Shown: positions 24,677 to 33,704, counted from the first letter of the stretch. The stretch: DNA of 64,000 nt from Streptomyces prunicolor NBRC 13075 (GCF_000367365.1 NZ_BARF01000051.1:186001-250000), one strand, 5' to 3'. Made by a program: numbers and translations. The notes: generated from the letters alone by a model not told the origin.

Positions 24677-25372
24677 TCACTCTTCGGCGGCAGTGCGCCA
24701 TGCGGTGCCCAGGACGCAGTACGAGCTCGGCAGCGTGGGCCCCTTCTCGGGGATCAACACCCGTCGGTACGGCCCGAGTTCGAACCCGGCGTCGCGCAGT
24801 GCGGCGACCGGGTCGCGGGCCAGATGGCAGCCGCCGTTCAGCGGCGGCCACAGTGTGCGGTCCAGGGCGCGCTGGGTGAACACCATCGCGGGCCCGCCGC
24901 CCCGGCCGTGCTCGAAGAACCGGACGACCCCGCCGGGCCGCAGCACCCGCCGTGCCTCCGCGAGCGCCCGTGGCACATCGCGCACGCTGCACAGCACCAG
25001 AGACAACACGACCGCGTCGAAGGCCTCGCTCTTGACGGGCAGCTTCTCCGCCGCGCCCGGCACCACGTCGACGGGCACCTCGGAGCGGAGCGCGGACTCC
25101 ACGGCGAGCTGCCGCAGAGTCCGCTCGGGCTCGATCGCGACGACCTCCGAGACGGCGCTCGGATAGTGCGCGAAGTTCAGGCCGTTCCCGGCCCCGATCT
25201 CGATCACCCGCCCGGAGAGCCCGGCGAGCAGCCGGTCCCGCATCCCGGCCAGGCCGAACCGCGACTCGGCGCTCACACTGAAACGGGCGTAGTAACGGGC
25301 GAACAGCGGGTGGTGGACGGCGTCCCGCGGCACAGCGCCGACTGTGCCGGAGCCTGCGGACCTGAGCGGCAT
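24677..25372 (-). CDS. Class I SAM-dependent methyltransferase
   Basis: A 231-residue methyltransferase with motif I VIEIGAGNGLNFAHYP, the acidic residue in VVAIEPE, motif IV FDAVVLSLVLCSV and the LRPGGVVRFFEHG segment. It resembles the UbiE/Methyltransf_11 group, often annotated as phosphatidylethanolamine or thiol methyltransferase-like; the substrate is uncertain. ATG at 25372 is chosen because GGGAGG lies just upstream. It is convergent with the Fic-like gene, its stop abutting that gene's stop. Confidence 0.88.
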   Translation of the reverse strand: MPLRSAGSGTVGAVPRDAVHHPLFARYYARFSVSAESRFGLAGMRDRLLAGLSGRVIEIGAGNGLNFAHYPSAVSEVVAIEPERTLRQLAVESALRSEVPVDVVPGAAEKLPVKSEAFDAVVLSLVLCSVRDVPRALAEARRVLRPGGVVRFFEHGRGGGPAMVFTQRALDRTLWPPLNGGCHLARDPVAALRDAGFELGPYRRVLIPEKGPTLPSSYCVLGTAWRTAAEE

Positions 25373-25466
25373 GGCGACCTCCCGGACCGGACCGGGCCGA
25401 AACCGGTCCCTACCGGGATTGTCCCCCCTGCCGCCCTTGACCACCCCCGCTGCAGCCCCGGGCCGG

Positions 25467-26153
25467 TCAGGAGATGAAGTCCCGCACCTGCTCGTAGACG
25501 CCGTGGTCGTTGTTCATGTCGGTGTGCGAGATGCACCCGACGTCGACATTGGTCGCGCCGCTCAGCTCGGCCGAGGTGTCCGGGTTGATCGCCTCGTCGC
25601 AGTCCGACCAGTAGGCCGCGTACGACACGTTGCCGGGCGTCTCGTCACCGGAGTTGAGCGCGGTGAGGAACGAACTCCCCGTCTGCATCTCCTTGCAGGA
25701 CGTGTACAGCCAGCCGCAGAGCGAGGCGATGCTCGTTCCGTGGTTCACCCCGGCGACCGACACGAAGTCGTCGACGTACGAGGTCCCGCCGAGGTTCTTG
25801 AGGTAGTAGCGGCTGTTGAGCGCACCCATGGAGTGGACCACCAGGTCGACCTTCGAGGCGCCGGTGCCGGCGAGGACGGACTGGATGTACGTCGACAGCG
25901 TCGAAGCGGTCGTGACGTTCGACTTCGTCCAGTCGTAAGAGATCGCGTACAGCTCGGAGGACGAGTAGCCGTCCGCCTCGAAGTCCGCGATCCAGTCGTC
26001 CCAGCTGGTGGAGTCGCTGCTCAGACCGTGCACGAACACGATCGGGTTGTGGCTCGCCGCGTGAGCGGGCGTCGAGGCCAGGGAGAGTGACAGAAGGAGC
26101 GAGGTGGTCACGGCCGACAGGGCCGTGGCGATGCGACGCTTGTGGCGCTGCAT
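25467..26153 (-). CDS. Secreted class 2 lipase/esterase
   Basis: A 228-residue exported alpha/beta hydrolase. A Sec signal peptide (KRRIATALSAVTTSLLLSL, cleavage after AHA near residue 32) precedes PIVFVHGLSSDSTSWDDW. The nucleophile elbow is VVHSMGA, and the C-terminal half has SDCDEAINPD and SHTDMNNDHGVYEQV for the acid and histidine. Four Cys can make two disulfides. It resembles small Streptomyces/Bacillus LipA-type triacylglycerol lipases. The SD site AGGAGG is strong. Confidence 0.92.
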   Translation of the reverse strand: MQRHKRRIATALSAVTTSLLLSLSLASTPAHAASHNPIVFVHGLSSDSTSWDDWIADFEADGYSSSELYAISYDWTKSNVTTASTLSTYIQSVLAGTGASKVDLVVHSMGALNSRYYLKNLGGTSYVDDFVSVAGVNHGTSIASLCGWLYTSCKEMQTGSSFLTALNSGDETPGNVSYAAYWSDCDEAINPDTSAELSGATNVDVGCISHTDMNNDHGVYEQVRDFIS

Positions 26154-26267
26154 GATGCCTCCTGATACGGGTGGGGTTGTCAGGAGTGTCGGCGCGGTCT
26201 ACGCGCGCCGCATCGGCGAAATCGCCGGTCTTTACGGGTGAATTAACTCGCCAGTAACGTCAGTTGT

Positions 26268-28538
26268 GTGCTGACTCCGGTGAACCCCACTTCCCTAGAC
26301 CGCACTTCGCCCCCGTCGCGCACCGACACCGGGCGAACCCTCGACCCCGCGCTCCCCGAAGGGGTCCGCATCCGACTGCTGCGCGCGGTCTACGGCGACC
26401 CGCGCGCCGCCGCCGAACTCCTCCCGCGCCTGACCCCACGCCAGGCCGCGGGCCTCGACCCCCTCCCGACCGAACCGGCGTCCCTGGCACCGGAGTTGCT
26501 GGCCCGGCACCGCCGGGAGATCCGTGCCCTGCCCGACAACACGCGGCTGCTCCTGCTGCTCGCGGCGGCCGACCAGTACCCGGTCGCCACCCACGCCTTC
26601 CTGCGTGCCGTCGCGGCGGCCCGGCTCGACACCCGGCCCCTCGAAGCCGCCGAGACGTCCGGGGTCGCGCACGCGACGGCCGGCGGAGTCGTGTTCCGCG
26701 ACGCGTGGACGAGGATCGCCGCGTACGAGACCGGGTCACCGGCGGACCGGCGGGACGTACACCGCTTGCTGGCACGGGTGTTGCGTGCCGAGGGCGAGAC
26801 ACCGCGCCGTTCCTGGCACCGGGGCGCGGGCGCGCTCGGCCCCAGCGTGCGGCTCACCGCGGAACTCCGTACGGCGGCGCAACAGGCCCGCGACGCCGGT
26901 GAACACCCCCTCGCCTGCGCCCTCGTGGAACGCGCCGCCGCGCTCTCCCTCGACCCCCGCGAACAGTCCCGCCTCCTCGACCGCGCCGCCGGTGACGCCT
27001 GGCAGTCCGGCGAGGGCGACCGGGCCCGAAGACTCGCCGCCGCGACGGACAGCGACGCGTTGAACGGGGTGTTCGCGCTGCGGGCGGGCAACGCGGCGGA
27101 GTCGTTCGACGCGCTGCTGACGGCTGTGGCGCGGTGCGAACCGGCCGAATCCGGCGCCGACTTGAGACCGGCGTCCGGGTCGACCGAGGTGCCCCGCACG
27201 GTCGCCGCGCCCCGAACTCCCGCCCCCGACCACGCCGTTCACCTCCTAGTCCGTGCCACCGAAGCCGCTATATACACCGGTGACCTGAGACGGTGTCGGG
27301 AGGCGGCGGCCGTCGCCTCCCGGGTCGGGATCGTGCCGCACGGAACGCTCGGGGGACTGGCCGCCGCTTTCGAGGGGCGGTACGAGGACGCGCGGGACCT
27401 GCTCAAGGCCGCCGCCGGGAGATGCGGGCCCGGGGGTGACCCCACCCTCCTCATCCATGCCGGGATCGCCGCGCTGATGCTCGGCGACCACACCCGCGCC
27501 ACCACCGCCACCGTGCGGGCGGCGGCCTCGGCGAGAGCGCGGGGCGCGACCGTGGTCGTGGCGCAGGCGATGGAGTTCCGGGCCTACGCCGAGTTCTGGA
27601 CCGGGCATCCGAGGGCCGCCGAGACGGCCACGGCGGACGCCCTGTGGCAGGCCCACGCCACCGGCCAGGACAACGGCGCCTGCCATCTACAAGCAGCGCT
27701 CGCCATGTTCGCGGCGCTCACCGGGGACGGCGACGTCTGCCGGGAACGTGCCGCTGCGGCCCGCTCGTACGCCCTGGGCCGAGGCCTGGGCCTACCGGCC
27801 GCCCTCGCGCAATGGGCACTCGCCTACCTCGACCTCAGCAGCGGCCGTTTCGCCGCCGCGGCGGCCCGGCTGCGCGCGCTCGCCGGGTTCGGGCCGGGCC
27901 ACGGCCACCGGGCGATCCGGCACCTCGCCACCCCGCACTACGTCGAGGCCGCCGTCCGCAGCGGCGACACCCGTATCGCCCGCGCCGCACACGCCGACTA
28001 CGACCGCTGGGCACGTGCCGTACGCAGCTCCGACGACCTTGCCCTGAGCGCCCGTTGCCGGGCCCTGCTGGCACCCGGCGACGAGGCGGTCGAGCACTAC
28101 CGCATCGCCCTCGACCTGCACGCACGCGGCACCCGCGACTTCGAACGGGCCCGCACCGAGCTGCTGTTCGGCGGCGCGCTACGTCGACTGCGCCGCCGCA
28201 CCGAGGCCCGCGACCGCCTGCACACTTCGCTGGAGGCCTTCGAATCCTTCGGCGCCCCGCACTGCGCCGCCCAGGCCCGAGCCGAACTCCGCGCCCTCGG
28301 CACCCCGGTGGCCGCGACCGCCCTCCGCACACCGGGAGCCCCCACAACCTGCCTGACCGCCCAGCAACTGATGGTCGCCCGCATGGCCGCCGACGGCGCC
28401 ACCAACCGCGAGATCGCGGTCCGCCTCGCCCTCAGCCCCCGCACGATCGACCACCATCTGCGTGGTGTCTTCAGCCGGTTGGGCATACGATCGCGGATCG
28501 AACTGGTACGGCTGCTGGCGGAAGGGGAGGCTTCCTGA
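26268..28538 (+). CDS. LuxR-family (LAL-like) regulator lacking the ATPase domain
   Basis: A 756-residue protein with a C-terminal LuxR HTH (LTAQQLMVARMAADGATNREIAVRLALSPRTIDHHL) and a long TPR-like helical region. The N-terminus begins within the part that in LAL regulators follows the AAA ATPase (LLLAAADQYPVATHAFL ... LDTRPLEAAETSGV ... RRSWHRGAGAL). No Walker A or B motif is present, and only about 60 residues precede that region, so the P-loop half is missing. It may still act through its TPR part. The start is GTG at 26268; upstream sequence gives no in-frame ATPase. Confidence 0.88.
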   Translation: MLTPVNPTSLDRTSPPSRTDTGRTLDPALPEGVRIRLLRAVYGDPRAAAELLPRLTPRQAAGLDPLPTEPASLAPELLARHRREIRALPDNTRLLLLLAAADQYPVATHAFLRAVAAARLDTRPLEAAETSGVAHATAGGVVFRDAWTRIAAYETGSPADRRDVHRLLARVLRAEGETPRRSWHRGAGALGPSVRLTAELRTAAQQARDAGEHPLACALVERAAALSLDPREQSRLLDRAAGDAWQSGEGDRARRLAAATDSDALNGVFALRAGNAAESFDALLTAVARCEPAESGADLRPASGSTEVPRTVAAPRTPAPDHAVHLLVRATEAAIYTGDLRRCREAAAVASRVGIVPHGTLGGLAAAFEGRYEDARDLLKAAAGRCGPGGDPTLLIHAGIAALMLGDHTRATTATVRAAASARARGATVVVAQAMEFRAYAEFWTGHPRAAETATADALWQAHATGQDNGACHLQAALAMFAALTGDGDVCRERAAAARSYALGRGLGLPAALAQWALAYLDLSSGRFAAAAARLRALAGFGPGHGHRAIRHLATPHYVEAAVRSGDTRIARAAHADYDRWARAVRSSDDLALSARCRALLAPGDEAVEHYRIALDLHARGTRDFERARTELLFGGALRRLRRRTEARDRLHTSLEAFESFGAPHCAAQARAELRALGTPVAATALRTPGAPTTCLTAQQLMVARMAADGATNREIAVRLALSPRTIDHHLRGVFSRLGIRSRIELVRLLAEGEAS

Positions 28539-28580
28539 ACCGGGTCCGTCGGTCTGTAGTTCCCCTGGTCGGTTGGCCGG

Positions 28581-28680
28581 GCGCTTGCCGAAGACCTCGG
28601 CACCTTCAGCCACGAGGGAGTGCGCGCGCTCGCCTCCTGGGCCGCGGGCCACGCTGGAGCGAACCACCAAGTCGTCAGCT
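28581..28680 (+). pseudogene. Possible coding relic between the LuxR and membrane-protein genes
   Basis: One frame across about 100 bp has strongly GC-biased third positions and a protein-like reading (LAEDLGTFSHEGVRALASWA). It has no start codon or ribosome binding site, and runs into the opposite-strand gene. It looks like the remnant of a deleted gene, but it is short enough to be chance. Confidence 0.25.
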
Positions 28681-29163
28681 GCTGGGAGACAGAACCGTCC
28701 GGAAGCCTTCTCCGCCGTGGAGGGAGTCATATCGGATCTCGACCGTGATGCGGTCCTGGATCAGGGCCTCGAAGTCCGCGTGATCCTGGGGGCTGTACGT
28801 CGGGACACTCAGCAGGTACTTCTCGTGATCCACGGCGAACACTTCTTGTTCGTTGAACGTCGAGTACGAGGGGCGGACGGACAGTTCGTCGCTCAGCAGG
28901 TTCGCGCACGCAGACGTCCATGGCCCGATCTCCTCACCGTCGACCCATACCCGACTGCCGGTCACGATGGCGGGGCCCAGCCCGCAGTTGCTGAGGCGGA
29001 TCCCGGTACGGCTCCCGTGATGCCAGATCCGATGCAGTTGAAGGATTGGACGCACAGAATTTCGATTGTGACGACGTGATGCACGGGCTTCGTAGATCGA
29101 GACGCTCAAGGAGCACAACGCGATGATCACGGCACACAGCGCAATGATGTTCTCCGACTTCAC
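28675..29163 (-). CDS. Single-span membrane protein coupled to bioD
   Basis: A 162-residue protein of unknown function. The N-terminus is one transmembrane helix (IIALCAVIIALCSLSVSIYEA, about residues 6-26), followed by a basic segment (RASRRHNRN) and a beta-rich domain with SVRPILQLHRIW and IRLSNCGLGPAIV. That pattern occurs in many uncharacterised bacterial membrane proteins. GTG at 29163 overlaps the bioD stop as GTGA with GGGAGG upstream, so it is translated with the biotin operon. It may be a late insertion using the operon promoter. Confidence 0.75.
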   Translation of the reverse strand: MKSENIIALCAVIIALCSLSVSIYEARASRRHNRNSVRPILQLHRIWHHGSRTGIRLSNCGLGPAIVTGSRVWVDGEEIGPWTSACANLLSDELSVRPSYSTFNEQEVFAVDHEKYLLSVPTYSPQDHADFEALIQDRITVEIRYDSLHGGEGFRTVLSPSS

Positions 29164-29870
29164 GTGCCCTCCCGAAACTCCTCCGCATCCCACACCCCGT
29201 CAAGCCGCGGCGCTACCCAACTAGGCGCCGCAGCACGGAAGTCGGCAGGCGCCAGCGCCCCCGCCCCCTCCGGCAACGCCCCGAGCAGCGGTGCCCCCGC
29301 CACCTCCGGCAGGTCGGCCACATTGCAACGCGACGCCAGGTCAGGTGTGTTGGGCCAGCTGCCGATCACCAGGCCCAGCAAGTCGAGGCCCTGGGAACGG
29401 AGTTCACGGGCCGTCAGTTCCGTCGTGTTCAGGGTGCCCAGACCCGCCGACGTCACCACCAGGACCGGGGCGGACAGCAACCGCGCCGCGTCCGCCAGGG
29501 TGCCGCCCTCCGCGTCGAACCGTACGAGCAGGCCACCCGCACCCTCGACCAGCACCAGGTCGTGCTCGGTGGCCAGCTTCTGGGCGGCTTCCGCGATTTC
29601 GGGCGGGTGTACCGGTGCCATGCCGGCCCTGCGCGCCGCCGTGCCCGGTGCCAACGGCTCGGGAAAACGGGCTAGTTCGGTCGCCGTCACCGCACCCGCG
29701 AGCCTCGCGACCTCGTCGGCGTCCCCGCGCTCGTCCGGTCGTAGGCCTGTCTGGGCGGCCTTCAGGACGGCCACCGTGCGGCCGGCCGCGAGCGCCGCCG
29801 CTGCTACCGCGGCCGTGGTGATCGTCTTGCCGACCTCCGTGCCCGTGCCCGTGATCACCAGTACCGGCAT
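29160..29870 (-). CDS. bioD: Dethiobiotin synthetase
   Basis: BioD makes dethiobiotin from 7,8-diaminopelargonate, CO2 and ATP. The 236-residue enzyme has the P-loop GTGTEVGKT at residues 7-15, the LKAAQTGL substrate segment, and VEGAGGLLVRFD. The ATG follows the bioA stop after one base. It is third in bioB-bioA-bioD and is followed by the coupled membrane protein. Confidence 0.95.
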   Translation of the reverse strand: MPVLVITGTGTEVGKTITTAAVAAAALAAGRTVAVLKAAQTGLRPDERGDADEVARLAGAVTATELARFPEPLAPGTAARRAGMAPVHPPEIAEAAQKLATEHDLVLVEGAGGLLVRFDAEGGTLADAARLLSAPVLVVTSAGLGTLNTTELTARELRSQGLDLLGLVIGSWPNTPDLASRCNVADLPEVAGAPLLGALPEGAGALAPADFRAAAPSWVAPRLDGVWDAEEFREGT

Positions 29871-29871
29871 G

Positions 29872-31164
29872 TCATCCCTCCCGCGCCGCCGCGCACACCG
29901 CGCGGGTGATCCGCGCCAGGTCGGCGTCGCCCGTGACGTACGGCGGCATCGTGTAGACGAGGTCGCGGAACGGCCGTAGCCACACGCCCTCGCGTACGGC
30001 CGCGTCCGTGGCGGCCTTCATGTCGACGGCGTGGTCGAGCTGGACCACGCCGATGGCGCCGAGGACGCGGACGTCCTGGACGCCGGGGAGCTGTGCCGCC
30101 GGGGCCAGGCCCTCCCGTAGGCCTGCCTCGATGCGCTTGATCTCCGTCAACCAGTCCTGGTTCAGGAGGAGTTCGAGCGAGGCGCAGGCCACGGCCGCCG
30201 CCAGCGGGTTGGCCATGAAGGTCGGGCCGTGGGCCAGGATCGGTACCTCGCCCTGCGAGATGCCCTCGGCCACGCGTGACGTGCAGAGCGTCGCCGCCAT
30301 CGTCACATAGCCGCCGGTCAGCGCCTTGCCCACGCACATCACGTCCGGTGTCACCGCCGCGTGGTCCGCCGCGAACAGTGCGCCCGTGCGGCCGAAACCC
30401 GTCGCGATCTCGTCGAACACCAGCAGCACGTCGTGCGCGTCGCACGCCTCGCGCAGCACCCGCAGATACGCGGGGGAGTGGAACCGCATCCCGCCCGCAC
30501 CCTGCACCACCGGCTCCACGATCACCGCGGCCAGTTCGTGGGAATGCCGACCGATGAGCTCGCGCAGATGGTCGGCGTACGACTCCTCGTACTCCGTCGG
30601 TGGCGCGTCGGCGAACACCTGCCGGGGCAGCACCCCCGACCACAGCTCGTGCATCCCGCCCTCGGGGTCGCACACCGACATCGGCTGCCAGGTGTCGCCG
30701 TGGTAGCCGCCGCGCCAGGTCAGCAGGCGCTGTTTCGCGGGGCGGCCGAGGGAGCGCCAGTACTGGAGGCACATCTTCACCGCGACCTCGACCGACACCG
30801 AGCCCGAGTCGGCGAGGAAGACGTGTTCCAGGCCGTCGGGTGACATGTCGACAAGGAGCTTCGCCAGGCGTACGGCGGGCTCGTGGGTGAGACCGCCGAA
30901 CATGACGTGGCTCATCCGGCCGAGCTGTTCGTGCGCGGCCTCGTTGAGCACGGGGTGGTTGTAGCCGTGGATCGCCGACCACCAGGACGACATCCCGTCG
31001 ACCAACTCGCCCCCGCCGTCCGCCAGTCGGAGCCGCACTCCGCTCGCCGACTCCACGACGAGCGGGTCGACCCGGCCGGGCATCGGACCGTACGGATGCC
31101 AGACGTGCCGCCGGTCCAGTTCCAGCAGCTCCGGGACGGGCAGGTGGCCGATCGGGTCAGGCAT
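29872..31164 (-). CDS. bioA: Adenosylmethionine-8-amino-7-oxononanoate aminotransferase
   Basis: BioA converts 8-amino-7-oxononanoate to 7,8-diaminopelargonate with SAM as amino donor, using PLP. The 430-residue protein shows WHPYGPM, MSSWWSAIHGYNHP, the YHGD motif, LVFDEIATGFGRTG and the PLP lysine in VGKALTGGYVTMAAT. Start ATG at 31164 overlaps the bioB stop by eight bases, in place of the longer open frame. It is the middle gene of the biotin operon. Confidence 0.95.
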   Translation of the reverse strand: MPDPIGHLPVPELLELDRRHVWHPYGPMPGRVDPLVVESASGVRLRLADGGGELVDGMSSWWSAIHGYNHPVLNEAAHEQLGRMSHVMFGGLTHEPAVRLAKLLVDMSPDGLEHVFLADSGSVSVEVAVKMCLQYWRSLGRPAKQRLLTWRGGYHGDTWQPMSVCDPEGGMHELWSGVLPRQVFADAPPTEYEESYADHLRELIGRHSHELAAVIVEPVVQGAGGMRFHSPAYLRVLREACDAHDVLLVFDEIATGFGRTGALFAADHAAVTPDVMCVGKALTGGYVTMAATLCTSRVAEGISQGEVPILAHGPTFMANPLAAAVACASLELLLNQDWLTEIKRIEAGLREGLAPAAQLPGVQDVRVLGAIGVVQLDHAVDMKAATDAAVREGVWLRPFRDLVYTMPPYVTGDADLARITRAVCAAAREG

Positions 31165-32389
31165 TGGGCGCGATGTCCGTTCCGGCACCTCGACGGCGTA
31201 CGGAGACCAGGTCCCGGCGGACCTCGTCGACCTGCGGCGCGGCAGCCGACGTAGACGCGGCAGCGGGAGCGGAACCGCAGACTCCGGCGCCCTCGTGCCC
31301 ACCACAGCCACCAGTGGCGTCCTCGTGCCCGCCGCAGCCCCCACCGCACCCGGCGTCCTCGTGCGCACCGCAGCCACCCGCCGTCGCCCGGTGCTGCGGC
31401 AGCGTCACCTCGCCCGCGCCCTCCACCTCGAAGCCCGCGTCCGCGATCATCTCCAGGTCGGCGTGGCCCGCCTGGCCCTCGGACGTCAGGTAGTCGCCGA
31501 GGAAGATCGAGTTGGCGAGGTTCAGGGCGAGCGGCTGCATCGTGCGCAGGTGGACCTCACGGCCGCCCGCGATGCGGACCTCGACGTCCGGGCAGACGAA
31601 GCGGACCATCGCGAGGATGCGCAGACAGCGCTGCGGGGTGAGGTGCCACTCGGCGGCGAGCGGGGTGCCCTCCATCGGGATCAGGAAGTTCACCGGCACC
31701 GAGTCCGGGTCGAGGTCGCGGAGGGAGAAGACGACGTCGATCAGGTCCTCGTCGCTCTCGCCCATGCCGGCGATCAGGCCGGAGCAGGCGGACAGGCCGG
31801 CCGCGTGCGCCTTCTGCACGGTGTCGACGCGGTCGGCGTACGTGTGGGTGGTCGTGATGTCGCCGTACGTCGACTCGGACGTGTTGAGGTTGTGGTTGTA
31901 GGCGTCCGCGCCGGCCTCGCGCAGCCGGTCCGCCTGGCCGTCGGAGAGCAGGCCGAGGCACGCGCACACCTCGACGCCCTCGTTCTGGTCCTTGATCGCC
32001 TTGATGGTGCCCGCGACCCGGTCCACGTCCCGGTCGGTCGGACCCCGGCCGCTCGCCACCAGACAGACGCGCTTGGCGCCTCCCGCCACACCGGCCGCCG
32101 CGGCCTTCGAGGCAGCGTCGGGTTTCAGCCACGTGTACTTCAGGATCTCGGCCTTGGAGCCGAGCCGCTGCGAGCAGTACGAGCAGTCCTCGGGGCACAG
32201 GCCGGACTTCAGGTTGACGAGGTAGTTGAGCTTCACCCGTCGCCCGAACCAGTGCCGGCGCACCTTTCCGGCCGCGGCCACGACATCCAGCAGGTCGTCG
32301 TCCGAGGTGGCGAGGACGGCGAGAGCTTCCGCGCGGGTCGGCAGCTCGCGCCGAAGCCCCTTGTCCACGAGCGTGTTCAGCAGGTCCAT
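31157..32389 (-). CDS. bioB: Biotin synthase with Cys/His/Gly-rich C-terminal tail
   Basis: BioB is the radical-SAM enzyme that inserts sulfur into dethiobiotin. The [4Fe-4S] motif is CPEDCSYC (Cys65, Cys69, Cys72); NLNTSES and the conserved cysteine and arginine segments for the [2Fe-2S] cluster are present. The core ends near residue 332. The remaining 78 residues begin with a repetitive stretch (about 338-372) of GGCGAHED, GGCGGHED and GGCGGHEG units, rich in Cys, His, Glu and Gly. BioB proteins normally lack this. It could bind metal or help Fe-S loading, but that is inference. First gene of bioBAD, divergent from bioF. Confidence 0.93.
   Translation of the reverse strand: MDLLNTLVDKGLRRELPTRAEALAVLATSDDDLLDVVAAAGKVRRHWFGRRVKLNYLVNLKSGLCPEDCSYCSQRLGSKAEILKYTWLKPDAASKAAAAGVAGGAKRVCLVASGRGPTDRDVDRVAGTIKAIKDQNEGVEVCACLGLLSDGQADRLREAGADAYNHNLNTSESTYGDITTTHTYADRVDTVQKAHAAGLSACSGLIAGMGESDEDLIDVVFSLRDLDPDSVPVNFLIPMEGTPLAAEWHLTPQRCLRILAMVRFVCPDVEVRIAGGREVHLRTMQPLALNLANSIFLGDYLTSEGQAGHADLEMIADAGFEVEGAGEVTLPQHRATAGGCGAHEDAGCGGGCGGHEDATGGCGGHEGAGVCGSAPAAASTSAAAPQVDEVRRDLVSVRRRGAGTDIAPNA
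31274..31381. repeat. Repeats encoding the Cys/His/Gly tail of BioB
   Basis: About four imperfect 24- to 30-bp units encode GGCGxHE(D/G) blocks in the BioB C-terminus. All remain in frame, which argues for coding selection or recent in-frame expansion. Confidence 0.65.
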
Positions 32390-32457
32390 GAGATCCGATC
32401 CTGTCCTACGGGAGCGCTTGCGGCCAAGGAGAGAATCCACAAGACATGGGGCTGGGC

Positions 32458-32475
32458 GTGTGGGTATCACCACAC
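32458..32475. promoter_or_regulatory. Inverted repeat between bioB and bioF
   Basis: GTGTGG-N6-CCACAC is a perfect 6+6 inverted repeat in the 146-bp divergent intergenic region of bioBAD and bioF. It is a candidate operator for a biotin-responsive repressor; it does not match the BioQ boxes I can recall. Confidence 0.35.
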
Positions 32476-32535
32476 CATGGGGGGCTCGTCGTCCGATTAG
32501 TGTCTGTGCACTGCCTACAAAAGCCCGGAGGAACC

Positions 32536-33663
32536 ATGGCGTTCGGCTGGATCGACGAGCAGGCGGAGCAGCGCCGTCGCGCCGGGCTCGTACGCACCCT
32601 GCGGCCCCGGCCCGCCGACTCGCCGCTTCTCGATCTCGCGAGCAACGACTACCTGGGGCTCGCCCATCACCCCGAGGTCGTCGAGGGGGCCGCCGATGCG
32701 GCGCGGACCTGGGGCGGGGGGTCCACCGGGTCGCGGCTCGTCACCGGTACGACCGAGCTGCACACCCAGCTGGAGCGCGAGCTGGCCGAGTTCTGCGGTT
32801 TCGAGGCGGCCCTCGTCTTCTCCTCCGGCTACGCGGCCAACCTCGCCGCGGTCACCACACTTGCCCCGCACGGCTCGCTGGTCGTCTCCGACGCGGGCAA
32901 CCACGCTTCGCTCATCGACGGCTGCCGGCTGGCGCGGGGTGCCACCCAGGTCGTAGGACATGCCGATCCGGACGGGGTGCGCAAGGCGCTGCGGACGCAC
33001 GACGGGCAGGCCGTGGTCGTGTCCGACTCGGTGTTCTCCGTGGACGGGGACGCGGCACCGGTGGGGGCGCTCGCCGAGGCGTGCCGGGAGTTCGGGGCCG
33101 GGCTGCTGCTCGACGACGCGCACGGGCTCGGGGTGCTGGGCGACGGGGGGCGCGGGGCGCCGTACGCGGCGGGGCTCGCGGGGAGTGAGGACGTGGTCGT
33201 GACGGTCACGTTGTCCAAGTCGCTCGGGAGTCAGGGCGGTGCCGTGCTCGGGCCGGCCCGGGTCATCGACCATCTGGTCAACGCGGCGCGGACGTTCATC
33301 TTCGACACGGGACTCGCGCCCGCGGCGGCCGGTGCCGCCCTGGCGGCGCTCACCCTGCTGCGGCGCGAACCCGAGCGGGCCGCCCGGGCCCGCGCCGTGG
33401 CGAGTGAGCTGCACACACGTCTCACCGCCGCGGGTCTGGAAGCGGTACGTCCGGACGCCGCCGTGGTGTCGGTGCGTGCGCCGTCCCCGGAGGCGGCCGT
33501 GCAATGGGCGGCCGACTGCCGTACGGCAGGGCTGGCCGTGGGCTGCTTCCGTCCTCCTTCCGTGCCCGACGGCATCTCACGGCTCAGGCTGACCGCCCGA
33601 GCGGACCTCTCCGGGGCCGAGATCGAACGCGCTGTACGTGTGATCGGCGAGACGCGACCATGA
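32536..33663 (+). CDS. bioF: 8-amino-7-oxononanoate synthase
   Basis: BioF condenses pimeloyl-ACP or pimeloyl-CoA with alanine in the first committed step of biotin ring assembly, using PLP. The 375-residue enzyme shows LLDLASNDYLGLAHHPEV, GSTGSRLVTG, LLDDAHGLGVLG and the PLP lysine in VTLSKSLGSQGG. ATG at 32536 has GGAGGAACC just upstream. It is divergent from bioBAD, so the complete late pathway is here. No bioC/bioH or other pimelate genes are visible. Confidence 0.95.
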   Translation: MAFGWIDEQAEQRRRAGLVRTLRPRPADSPLLDLASNDYLGLAHHPEVVEGAADAARTWGGGSTGSRLVTGTTELHTQLERELAEFCGFEAALVFSSGYAANLAAVTTLAPHGSLVVSDAGNHASLIDGCRLARGATQVVGHADPDGVRKALRTHDGQAVVVSDSVFSVDGDAAPVGALAEACREFGAGLLLDDAHGLGVLGDGGRGAPYAAGLAGSEDVVVTVTLSKSLGSQGGAVLGPARVIDHLVNAARTFIFDTGLAPAAAGAALAALTLLRREPERAARARAVASELHTRLTAAGLEAVRPDAAVVSVRAPSPEAAVQWAADCRTAGLAVGCFRPPSVPDGISRLRLTARADLSGAEIERAVRVIGETRP

Positions 33664-33704
33664 GTCGGCGTTACACGGTCGTGCGTCGCTGACGGGCGGA
33701 CAGA

